This document shows positions 1-5,992 of a stretch of 8,635 nucleotides of DNA, piece after piece. Both the position numbers and the translations under genes were made by a program. Position 1 is the stretch's first letter. Each line of letters begins with the position of its first letter. The stretch is from CAMBDR01 sp046597185 (GTDB taxonomy: Bacteria; Pseudomonadota; Gammaproteobacteria; Burkholderiales; Burkholderiaceae_D): NCBI GenBank assembly GCA_046597185.1, contig JBKJLF010000476.1, positions 1 to 8,635 on the forward strand, written 5' to 3'. A model generated the notes under the pieces. The model made no database searches, was not told where the DNA came from, and was given only the letters and a program-made list of their open reading frames with translations.

Positions 1-1
1 G

Positions 2-88
2 ACCCATCCGAAATTGCTGGAGAGGCGACGCGAAGTGCTCAATATCTGGCTCACGGGTTCGTCTGAAGTGGAATGCGAGCCGAAATGA
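2..88 (+). CDS. C-terminal fragment of an unidentified protein (5' end outside window)
   Basis: An open frame enters from the left edge and stops at TGA 86-88, giving 28 residues that include LLERRREVLNIW and end in ECEPK. The composition (charged helix, one Trp, mostly G/C third positions) looks like a real protein tail. The stop overlaps ATG 85-87 of the following ketosynthase as ATGA, the same arrangement seen between later genes of this operon, which supports it being coding. A competing frame (frame 1) also stays open from the edge to TGA 64-66, so the assignment is not certain. The fragment is too short to name the family. The RRxxxxxW tail is loosely reminiscent of tyrosine-recombinase C-termini, but that is only an impression. 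Confidence 0.4.
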   Translation, partial: THPKLLERRREVLNIWLTGSSEVECEPK

Positions 89-1479
89 TGGCCACCGCAT
101 CTGCGACCGCATCTACGACCGGGCGGCGCGTCTTCGTACATGGCGTGGGGGCGATTACGGCGCTTGGGCCAGACTGGGCCAGCACCCGTGCTGCCCTGCT
201 GGCGGGCCGCAGCGCGATTGCGCCCGTGCCGTGCCTGGCTGATGGCGGGTTTGATGTGCGCGGCTTTCCCAGTACCGTGGCGGCGGCAATCCGCAATTTT
301 CACCATACCGGCGAACGCCGCCTGGCCCTGGTGCAAGCGGCCGCGCGCGAAGCGTTTGCCAATACCCAATGGGCCGATGGGGCCGCGCATGATTTGCTGA
401 GTGGAACCCATACGCCGCCCGTCTGGCCAGACGCTACCCGGGTCGGTATTTTTCTGGGCGTAGAATCGGGGCGCGCGCCCTTTGCCACCCTGCATGCCCT
501 GACGCGCGCCGCCGGCGCAGTCGTGTCGCAACTTGCAGAGCCAACCACAGCGCAAACTACAGCGCAAACTACAGCGCAAACTACAGCGCAAACCGCGCAC
601 CCATTCAATCATCAGCAATTCGGCTTGCATGCGCGCCCTTTGGCCACCCAATTTGATGCTTCCATCATTTCACCAGCGGCGGTAAGCTCGGTGTTGGCGC
701 GTGAATATGGTGCACACGGCCCGGTGCAAACCCTGTCGCTGGCGTGTTCTTCTTCGGCGGCGGCCTTGGCCGAAGCGGCGCGGGCGATACGCCTTGGTGT
801 TTGCGATGTGGCACTGGCCGGCGGTGTCGGGGCCGATGTGGATGCCTTGATGCTGGCCGGATTTGGCAAGCTGGGCGCACTCAGCGAGCGCGGCCATTCC
901 TGCCCGTTTGATGTGCGGCGCGATGGTTTTGTGGTGGGCGAGGGCGCGGCCATGGTGTGGCTGTCGCACCAGCCACCCCGGCAAACCAAGCCGGGCGAAC
1001 CCTTTGTTGAAATGGCCGGGGAAGGGCGCAGCCTGGACGCCTGGCATTTAACCGCGCCGGAACCGGGAGGGCGGGGCATCCGGCTGGCGATGCAAACGGC
1101 GCTGCGCAATGCCGGGGTGGATGCGGTGGATTATATTCAGGCGCATGGCACCTCCACCCCTTTAAACGATGCGGTGGAAGCGGTGGCCTTGCAACAGGTA
1201 TTTGGCCAGCGTCTGGCGCGTGCGCATGTCAGCTCGGTCAAGGGTGCGCTCGGGCATTGGGTGGCGGGCGCGGGCGCGCTCGGGTTTGTGTGTGCGTATG
1301 GCGCGCTGCAAGAGGGGCTGATGCCACCGACCGCCAATTTGCATCAACCCGACCCGGCTTGCGATTTACCGCATATTTTGCACAGCGCCCTGCGCAAAGA
1401 CTGCGAGTTGGCGCTGGTGAATGCGTTTGCCTTTGGCGGGGCCAATTGCAGCCTGGTTTTGCGGCGCTGCACAGGGTGA
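85..1479 (+). CDS. Beta-ketoacyl-ACP synthase, FabF/KAS II type, complete catalytic triad (KS1)
   Basis: A condensing enzyme of the thiolase fold. The family transfers an acyl chain to the active-site Cys and performs decarboxylative Claisen condensation with a malonyl-ACP. Counting from Met at 85 (464 aa), the nucleophile elbow SLACSSSAAAL has Cys221, the first His is in QAHGTSTPLND (His354), and Lys386 and His391 are in SSVKGALGHW. The gatekeeper loop near the C-terminus is AFAFGG. The N-terminus VFVHGVGAITALG is the usual first strand. It is longer than typical FabF (about 410-415 aa) because of an Ala/Thr-rich leader and a TTAQ repeat insert around residues 154-170. Possible starts are ATG 73, 85 and 88. 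I chose 85 because it forms ATGA with the upstream stop. It lies 5 nt ahead of KSL2, so it is very likely co-translated and dimerises with it. The substrate is unknown. Housekeeping FabF is unlikely because of the neighbouring KS-like genes. Confidence 0.9.
   Translation: MMATASATASTTGRRVFVHGVGAITALGPDWASTRAALLAGRSAIAPVPCLADGGFDVRGFPSTVAAAIRNFHHTGERRLALVQAAAREAFANTQWADGAAHDLLSGTHTPPVWPDATRVGIFLGVESGRAPFATLHALTRAAGAVVSQLAEPTTAQTTAQTTAQTTAQTAHPFNHQQFGLHARPLATQFDASIISPAAVSSVLAREYGAHGPVQTLSLACSSSAAALAEAARAIRLGVCDVALAGGVGADVDALMLAGFGKLGALSERGHSCPFDVRRDGFVVGEGAAMVWLSHQPPRQTKPGEPFVEMAGEGRSLDAWHLTAPEPGGRGIRLAMQTALRNAGVDAVDYIQAHGTSTPLNDAVEAVALQQVFGQRLARAHVSSVKGALGHWVAGAGALGFVCAYGALQEGLMPPTANLHQPDPACDLPHILHSALRKDCELALVNAFAFGGANCSLVLRRCTG
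94..120 (+). repeat. 12-bp tandem repeat, about 2.25 copies, in KS1 leader
   Basis: Unit accgcatctgcg (94-105) is followed by accgcatctacg (106-117), differing at one base, then acc. In frame it encodes Thr-Ala-Ser-Ala then Thr-Ala-Ser-Thr, part of a disordered-looking leader just before the first beta strand of the ketosynthase. Gain or loss of a unit would keep the reading frame. Confidence 0.7.
544..594 (+). repeat. 12-bp tandem repeat, 4.25 copies, encoding (TTAQ)4 in KS1
   Basis: Four successive units of the type act-aca-gcg-caa run from 544 to 591 (the first begins acc), followed by acc. They encode Thr-Thr-Ala-Gln four times inside KS1, between the strand ending in FLGVE and the segment leading to the active-site Cys. 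Units 2-4 are identical, which points to recent slippage or duplication. The insert is absent from KS3 and from the KS-like paralogues and probably forms a surface loop. Confidence 0.9.
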
Positions 1480-1484
1480 AAGGC

Positions 1485-2672
1485 ATGAACAGCATAAGCA
1501 GCATGAATAGTTTGAACGCGCCAGTGTATATTGTCGGCGCGGCGGCACTCTCTGCTTTTGGTTGCGGCTGGCGCGGCCTGGGGCAGGCTTTGCTGCAACA
1601 GCAACCCGGCTTTGCGCCCGCGCGCCAGTTAGCCCAATCGCATGGCGAAGTGCTGGCCTCGGAAGTGCCGCCTTTGCCCTCTGGCATGGATGTCGAAGCG
1701 CGTGCTCGAAAATTGATGGCTTATCCGGCGCGCTTGGCCGCCATTGCCTTGCATCAGGCTTTATTGGATGCGGGATGGTTGTCCCCGGAGCATAAACCCG
1801 CTGCGGCCCCGGAGCATAAACCTGCGGCGGCGGATGGCTTTGACGATATCGCCATGTTTTTGGGGGTAGGGGCCTCCGGTGCCGCCATGTCGGAATTAAC
1901 CGCCATGCTGGCCGCTAGCATCAGCGCGCAGCAATTTTGCCTGCAACGCTTTGGTAGCGCCGGTTTGGCTGCCTGCAACCCGCTGTTTGCGTTTCAACTG
2001 ATGAATAATTTTACCCTGTGCCACGGCGCTATTTTGCAGGGCATAGGCGGGGCCAACAGCGCTTTTTATTCGCGCGGCACGGGCACGGTGGCGGCGCTGG
2101 CAGAAGCGCAGTATTTGCTGGCATCTGGTCAGGCAGAGCGGGCCTTGGCGGGCGGGGCGGATTCTGCTTTGCACCCGGTTAGCTATGATCAATTGCTACG
2201 CGAAGGCTATGTCAGCCAGGGCTGGGTGCCGGGTGAAGGGGCGGCGCTGCTGGCTTTGTCGGCGCAACCCAAACATGCTTTGGCGCAGTTGGGGCGGGTG
2301 GAATTTTTCAGTGCCCAAGCCTGGTCGGATGCGTCGAATGACGCTCTGGCGCAGATCCGGCAACGCTGGCTTACTGCGTTCAAGCCATCGGATGTCGTCG
2401 TCATCGCGCCCTGGGGTGCGCCTGCGCGTGAGCAGTTGCTGGCGCTGTGCCAATTGCCTGCTTCACCCGCTTGCGGCTTTCTTGATATCAGTTGCGCTTT
2501 GGGTGATGCGCTGGCCGCCAGCCCGGCGCTGGCCTCTACAGCCGCGCTGGATTTGCTGGGCTGGCCCGATTGCGCAGGCCGCATGCGCTACCAGCGCGCC
2601 ATTATTTTGAGCTGCGGCATCGACGGTGGCCTGGGTTTGGTAGAAATTTGCCGGGTGGGGGATGCACCATGA
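1485..2672 (+). CDS. Degenerate ketosynthase, KS-beta/chain-length-factor-like (KSL2)
   Basis: A 395-aa ketosynthase-fold protein with the family frame intact: first strand VYIVGAAALSAFG (14-26), LAGGADSA (221-228), and GWVPGEGAALL (246-256). The catalytic residues are gone. The nucleophile position falls at Gly198 in YSRGTGTVAAL, or at Ala190 in GGAN if a small insertion is allowed. The HGT motif is replaced by APWGAP (Trp310 at the His position). The KGALGH motif becomes SCALGD (Ser336, Asp341). The GFGG loop is also missing. It should not condense by the normal mechanism, and pairing with KS1 as a KS-beta subunit is the obvious role. Start ATG 1485 has an AGGG 8 nt upstream at 1473-1476; ATG 1503 is an alternative. 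The upstream open frame from 1257 lies inside KS1 and is not part of the protein. A 24-bp duplication gives the repeated PEHKPAAA at 101-116. Confidence 0.82.
   Translation: MNSISSMNSLNAPVYIVGAAALSAFGCGWRGLGQALLQQQPGFAPARQLAQSHGEVLASEVPPLPSGMDVEARARKLMAYPARLAAIALHQALLDAGWLSPEHKPAAAPEHKPAAADGFDDIAMFLGVGASGAAMSELTAMLAASISAQQFCLQRFGSAGLAACNPLFAFQLMNNFTLCHGAILQGIGGANSAFYSRGTGTVAALAEAQYLLASGQAERALAGGADSALHPVSYDQLLREGYVSQGWVPGEGAALLALSAQPKHALAQLGRVEFFSAQAWSDASNDALAQIRQRWLTAFKPSDVVVIAPWGAPAREQLLALCQLPASPACGFLDISCALGDALAASPALASTAALDLLGWPDCAGRMRYQRAIILSCGIDGGLGLVEICRVGDAP
1783..1830 (+). repeat. 24-bp tandem duplication encoding PEHKPAAA twice in KSL2
   Basis: Two adjacent copies, 1783-1806 and 1807-1830, both begin ccccggagcataaacc and differ slightly at the 3' end. 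They encode Pro-Glu-His-Lys-Pro-Ala-Ala-Ala twice, directly before the strand DIAMFLGVG. The repeat is hydrophilic and proline-rich, so it is probably a flexible surface loop. Confidence 0.88.
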
Positions 2673-4009
2673 GAGCGGTGGTGATTAGTGGCGTGGGCGC
2701 GGTTTCTGCCTTTGGTTTGGGTAGTGGCGCTTTGTTTGACGGCTTGCGTGACGGGCGTAACGCCATCAGCCGGATTCAATCGTTTGATGCGAGCGCCTTC
2801 CCGAGCCAAATCGCGGGCGAAGTCAACCAGGCCATTGCCTTGCAGGATATGGATAAATTGGATTTGGGCGGCTTGCCCGACGCGGCGGCGGGGGTGATCG
2901 AGCAGTTTGGCAAGCAGGGCGCATGGCGGGATCGCAAAGTGGTGTTTGGTTTGCTGGCGGCGCTGGAAGCGTGGTGTATGGCGGGTTGCGGGGCAGCCGA
3001 ATCTAAGGCAGGGCTGGCGATGGGGCTGGCGATGGGGCTGGTGATGGGACTGGGTTTGGAGCAGGCGTTTCTGGATGATTTTGCGCCGATTTTTGAGAAT
3101 CAGAAAATAGCGTGGCAACAGCATGAAGCAGGCTTGCACAGTCCCCCGATTCGTTACCGCAGCGATGTCGATTTATGCGCGCAAATTCTGACCCGGCTAT
3201 TGCGCCTGCGCGGCCCGAATCTGGTCAATGCATCGGCCTGCGCAGCGGGCGGCTTGGCGCTGGCGCAAGCGGCGGCGTATATTGAACGCGGTGCGGCAGA
3301 TATGATTTTGTGCGGTGCCGCCGATTCCATGGTCAACCCCTTTGGTTTGGGTGGTATGAGTCGCCTGGGCGCACCGTCGCCGCGCAATACGCCAGACGCT
3401 TGCCGCCCCTTCGATTGTCGGCGTGACGGCCTGGTCATCGGTGAAGGGGCCGCCATGTTTGTGCTGGAAGAGGCGTCGCACGCACTGGCGCGCGGGGTGC
3501 GGCCACTGGCGCGCGTGCTCGGCTACGGCAGCACGCAAGACGGCTACCGCGTCACCGCACCGCGCCCGGACGGCAGCGCCGCCGCGCGCGCCATGCAGCA
3601 AGCGCTCACGCGGGCGCGGCTGGGGCCGGGTGAGATTGGCTATATCAACGCCCATGGCACTGGCACCCCGTTAAACGATGTGGCCGAAGCGCGCGCCATT
3701 CGCAGCGTATTTGGCAAGCATGCCGATCATTTGCCCGTCAGTTCAATCAAGGGCGCACTTGGGCATTTGATGGCGGCATCGGGCGCGATTGAAGCGGCCG
3801 CTTGCTTGTTGCCGCTGATGCCGCAGCAGCTTCAGTCTCAATTTCCACCCGTGTTGCCGGGCACTGCACATCACCAACAGCTCGCCCCGCTGTGCGAGAT
3901 TTGCGTCATCGGCGAAACCCCGCAAGCGGCCAAGGTAGATGCGGTGTTATCGAATTCGTTTGGTTTTGGCGGGCAAAATGTGGCCCTGATTTTGGGCCGA
4001 TGGGGGTAA
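2669..4009 (+). CDS. Beta-ketoacyl-ACP synthase, FabF type, complete catalytic triad (KS3)
   Basis: The second active-looking condensing enzyme, 446 aa. It starts with the canonical strand MRAVVISGVGAVSAFG. The nucleophile is Cys191 in NASACAAGGLAL, the first catalytic His is His329 in NAHGTGTPLND, and SSIKGALGHLM supplies Lys361 and His366. The C-terminal loop SNSFGFGGQN (428-437) matches the FabF/KAS II gatekeeper consensus better than KS1 does. The start at 2669 overlaps the stop of KSL2 as ATGA and gives the expected N-terminus, with a G-run at 2657-2661 as a plausible ribosome site. The stop TAA overlaps the KSL4 start as TAATG. A 12-bp repeat makes the strand region at residues 115-131 Met/Gly/Leu-rich. 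It probably extends an ACP-bound chain as a heterodimer with KSL4. Whether it has a different substrate from KS1 cannot be told from sequence alone. Confidence 0.9.
   Translation: MRAVVISGVGAVSAFGLGSGALFDGLRDGRNAISRIQSFDASAFPSQIAGEVNQAIALQDMDKLDLGGLPDAAAGVIEQFGKQGAWRDRKVVFGLLAALEAWCMAGCGAAESKAGLAMGLAMGLVMGLGLEQAFLDDFAPIFENQKIAWQQHEAGLHSPPIRYRSDVDLCAQILTRLLRLRGPNLVNASACAAGGLALAQAAAYIERGAADMILCGAADSMVNPFGLGGMSRLGAPSPRNTPDACRPFDCRRDGLVIGEGAAMFVLEEASHALARGVRPLARVLGYGSTQDGYRVTAPRPDGSAAARAMQQALTRARLGPGEIGYINAHGTGTPLNDVAEARAIRSVFGKHADHLPVSSIKGALGHLMAASGAIEAAACLLPLMPQQLQSQFPPVLPGTAHHQQLAPLCEICVIGETPQAAKVDAVLSNSFGFGGQNVALILGRWG
3011..3046 (+). repeat. 12-bp tandem repeat, 3 copies, encoding GLAM/GLAM/GLVM in KS3
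   Basis: Units gggctggcgatg (3011-3022 and 3023-3034) and gggctggtgatg (3035-3046) are followed by a decayed copy beginning ggactgggt. They encode Gly-Leu-Ala-Met, Gly-Leu-Ala-Met, Gly-Leu-Val-Met and then Gly-Leu-Gly-Leu. Unlike the other repeats in this operon, this one is hydrophobic and falls where ketosynthases have a core strand (compare VGIFLGVES in KS1), so copy-number change could disturb the fold. Confidence 0.85.
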
Positions 4010-5238
4010 TGACGATGACGGATATGAGCGCAATGACTGACGCTGCAGCAATCACAGCCTGGGCCTGGCGCACCCCACTGGGCAGTGGCGATTTGGTCAT
4101 GCCGCGCTTATTGTTGGGTGAACGGGCAGCGCGCCCGAATGCGCGCTTTGATACCAGCAGCTACGCCGCCAGTTTGGGCTGCGCCATTTTGCAGCCGCCG
4201 CAAACCAATCGCAATCGCCGTTTTTTGCGCCGTATGGGGTGTTACGCGGTGGAAGTGGCGCGCGAAGCGTATGCGGCATGGCAAGAGCGTCAAGGCGCGC
4301 AGGCTGGTGATGTGGGCGACCCGGCTGGCGAGCCGGATGGTGAGAGGATAGGCTTATTTTTCGGTTACGGCGGCTTACGCGCCCATTGGGATGAATTAAT
4401 GCCGGCCTTTGCCGGGCAAAACGCCGATGGTGAAGGCGCATGGCAGCGCGGCTTAACGCTCTTGCACCCGCACTGGATGTTGCAACATTTATCGAATAAT
4501 GCGCATGCAGTGGCCGCGCAAGAACTGGGTGCGCGCGGCGAGGGCGCAACCTTTGGCGGAGCCAATGCCGGTGCGCAAGCGCTATCGGCAGCGCTGCGCT
4601 CCTTGGCAGCGGGCGCGGTGGATGTGGCGCTGGTGGTGGCTTACGATAGTTTGAATGAACCGGAAACCCTGGTCGAACTGGCCGAGCGCCATTTACTCAA
4701 TTGCCACGGTGGCGATTATGCCGCACCCTATGATCTGGCGGCGCAAGGGTTTGTGCCGGGCGAAGCGGCGGCAGCGCTGGTATTGCAGCGCCGCGCCGAC
4801 GCCAAACAGCCGCTCGGCGTTGTGCAGGCGCGCGACGGGGCCGATGGCGAAAACGGCCTCGCCCACTGCGCCACCTTGGCGCGTTTGGCGGCCAGCCTGG
4901 CGCAAGCGGGTGATGCAGTTGATGGCGCGGGCATGGCGCAAGTGGGCTATGATTTGGCCGAGCGCGAAGCCCTGGCGCTGGCGGTGGGTGCGGATGCACC
5001 GCTTACCTGCGTCAGTAGCGCGCTGGGCCATTGCGGCGCAGCCACTGCCGTGGTGCAAAGCATTGCCTTGCTCCAGTGCCTGCAACAACAAATATTAGCG
5101 CCGATCGCCGGTTTGCAGCATGCCAGCCCAGGGCCGTTGCAAGCGGTGCTGGATGCACACCATTTTGTCGGGCAAGCCGCAATCGGCTTATCAACGGGTA
5201 CGCCCGGTTTGGCTGGTGTGATTCGGGTTGCCCTGTAA
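4009..5238 (+). CDS. Degenerate ketosynthase, KS-beta/chain-length-factor-like (KSL4)
   Basis: A 409-aa ketosynthase homologue from ATG 4009. The fold is recognisable from ITAWAWRTPLGSGD (15-28), ERIGLFFGYGG (112-122), VDVALVVAYDS (204-214) and GFVPGEAAAALVL (247-259). The active-site elbow reads TFGGANAGAQAL, with Ala185 where Cys is expected. The segment that should carry HGT is deleted (QVGYDLAERE at 311-320), and VSSALGHCG (335-343) lacks the catalytic Lys but keeps the GH pair (His341). The C-terminal GFGG loop is replaced by STGTPGLAG. It therefore should not be a condensing enzyme itself, and a partner role for KS3 fits its overlap with that gene. Start choice: ATG 4009 overlaps the KS3 stop (TAATG), while ATG 4015 is better spaced (8 nt) from the GGGGG at 4002-4006; 4000 and 4024 are also possible. 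It shares GGAN and the PGE(A/G)A stretch with KSL2 but is otherwise quite divergent. Confidence 0.8.
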   Translation: MTMTDMSAMTDAAAITAWAWRTPLGSGDLVMPRLLLGERAARPNARFDTSSYAASLGCAILQPPQTNRNRRFLRRMGCYAVEVAREAYAAWQERQGAQAGDVGDPAGEPDGERIGLFFGYGGLRAHWDELMPAFAGQNADGEGAWQRGLTLLHPHWMLQHLSNNAHAVAAQELGARGEGATFGGANAGAQALSAALRSLAAGAVDVALVVAYDSLNEPETLVELAERHLLNCHGGDYAAPYDLAAQGFVPGEAAAALVLQRRADAKQPLGVVQARDGADGENGLAHCATLARLAASLAQAGDAVDGAGMAQVGYDLAEREALALAVGADAPLTCVSSALGHCGAATAVVQSIALLQCLQQQILAPIAGLQHASPGPLQAVLDAHHFVGQAAIGLSTGTPGLAGVIRVAL

Positions 5239-5267
5239 TTTAGTGCGATGTAATGTGAGGAAATAGT

Positions 5268-5945
5268 ATGAATGCTGATAACGAAAACCGCATCGATCAA
5301 CAAAGTATTTTTGACTGGATGCTAAGCCGCCACAGTGTGCGCAACTTCACTGCCCAGTGCGTGGAGCGCGCCACGCTGGAGATGTTGCTACACGCCGCCA
5401 CCAGCGCGCCATCACCCACCAATCGCCAGCCGTGGCGCTTTGCGGTCGTCACGGCACCCGGCTTGCGCCAGCAAATTGTCAGCCATATCGCAGGGCGGGC
5501 AGAAGAAATGAAAGCCATCATCCGGCGCGGCCACCATGCGGATGAATATGCCAATTATGGCGACTTCTTCCACGAACCTTTGGCCAGCGCGGCGGTGATC
5601 ATCGTGCCACAATATCGCGAATATCCCGATTTAATGGCCAACTTGCTCGCCTCCGGCGGGGCCGACCCGGCGCAGTTTTCCACGGCTGCCAGCATGCAGG
5701 CCGAACTGTGCGCCACCAGTGGCGCGGTCATGAATCTGTTATTGCAAGCCCACGCCTGTGGCCTGGGTGCCTGCTGGATGGCTGGCCCCATGATTGCACG
5801 GGACGAAATCTCCCGTTTATTGGCCATAACCGAACCCTGGCGCATGTTGGGTGCCATTGCGCTGGGCTACCCCGCGCCGCCCTTGCCACAAGCCAAACCG
5901 CGTAAGGCTCTGGACAAGGTGGTGCAGTGGTTTGAAATAGCGTAG
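5268..5945 (+). CDS. Nitroreductase-family FMN-dependent oxidoreductase
   Basis: A cytosolic flavoprotein of the nitroreductase fold, 225 aa, near family size. The FMN phosphate-binding start RHSVRNF is at residues 21-27, the flavin-contacting segment APSPTNRQPWRF at 47-58, and the conserved C-terminal GLGACWMAGP at 165-174 is followed by the LGAIALGYPA strand. Members use NAD(P)H and FMN to reduce nitro groups, quinones or enones, and some act as dehydrogenases in natural-product pathways. The actual substrate is unknown. A clear Shine-Dalgarno (GAGG, 5257-5260) precedes ATG 5268 with 7 nt spacing. The gene starts 29 nt after KSL4 on the same strand with no visible terminator between, so it is likely the last gene of the ketosynthase operon and may tailor or oxidise/reduce its product. 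A generic detoxifying nitroreductase that happens to lie here is the alternative. Confidence 0.88.
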   Translation: MNADNENRIDQQSIFDWMLSRHSVRNFTAQCVERATLEMLLHAATSAPSPTNRQPWRFAVVTAPGLRQQIVSHIAGRAEEMKAIIRRGHHADEYANYGDFFHEPLASAAVIIVPQYREYPDLMANLLASGGADPAQFSTAASMQAELCATSGAVMNLLLQAHACGLGACWMAGPMIARDEISRLLAITEPWRMLGAIALGYPAPPLPQAKPRKALDKVVQWFEIA

Positions 5946-5992
5946 CCACGGGGTAACAATACAGACCCAATATTTTTGATGTGTAACTTTAT

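Noticed and set aside
541..600. Short repeat array that could be mistaken for CRISPR
   Set aside because: The 12-bp units are contiguous with no spacers and are in frame inside KS1.
612..1109. Long antisense open frames across the KS genes (for example 612-1109, 2588-3139, 4097-4549 on the minus strand)
   Set aside because: They are expected in GC-rich coding DNA, have no recognisable motifs, and mirror clearly conserved proteins on the other strand.
1257..1484. N-terminal extension of KSL2 in the same open frame
   Set aside because: It lies entirely within the conserved C-terminal part of KS1, its translation is Arg/Ala-rich low-complexity sequence, and ATG 1485 gives the normal family N-terminus.
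3802..4008. Longer open frame upstream of KSL4
   Set aside because: It overlaps the conserved end of KS3 (SNSFGFGGQN). The family-like N-terminus begins only after about 4009.
85..4009. Housekeeping fatty-acid synthesis locus (fabF with fabD/fabG/acpP)
   Set aside because: No acpP, fabD, fabG or fabH is adjacent, and the two degenerate partners have no place in primary fatty-acid synthesis.
85..5945. Standard aryl polyene (ape/xanthomonadin-type) cluster
   Set aside because: Those clusters intersperse KS genes with reductase, dehydratase, acyltransferase and lipid-carrier genes. None is seen here, and KSL2/KSL4 do not show a chain-length-factor motif I recognise from that family. A relationship is not excluded.
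5951..5977. Possible terminator after the nitroreductase: GGGT/ACCC stem then a T-run
   Set aside because: The stem is only 4 bp with a 10-nt loop, and the five-T run (5973-5977) starts several bases after it. Too weak to call.
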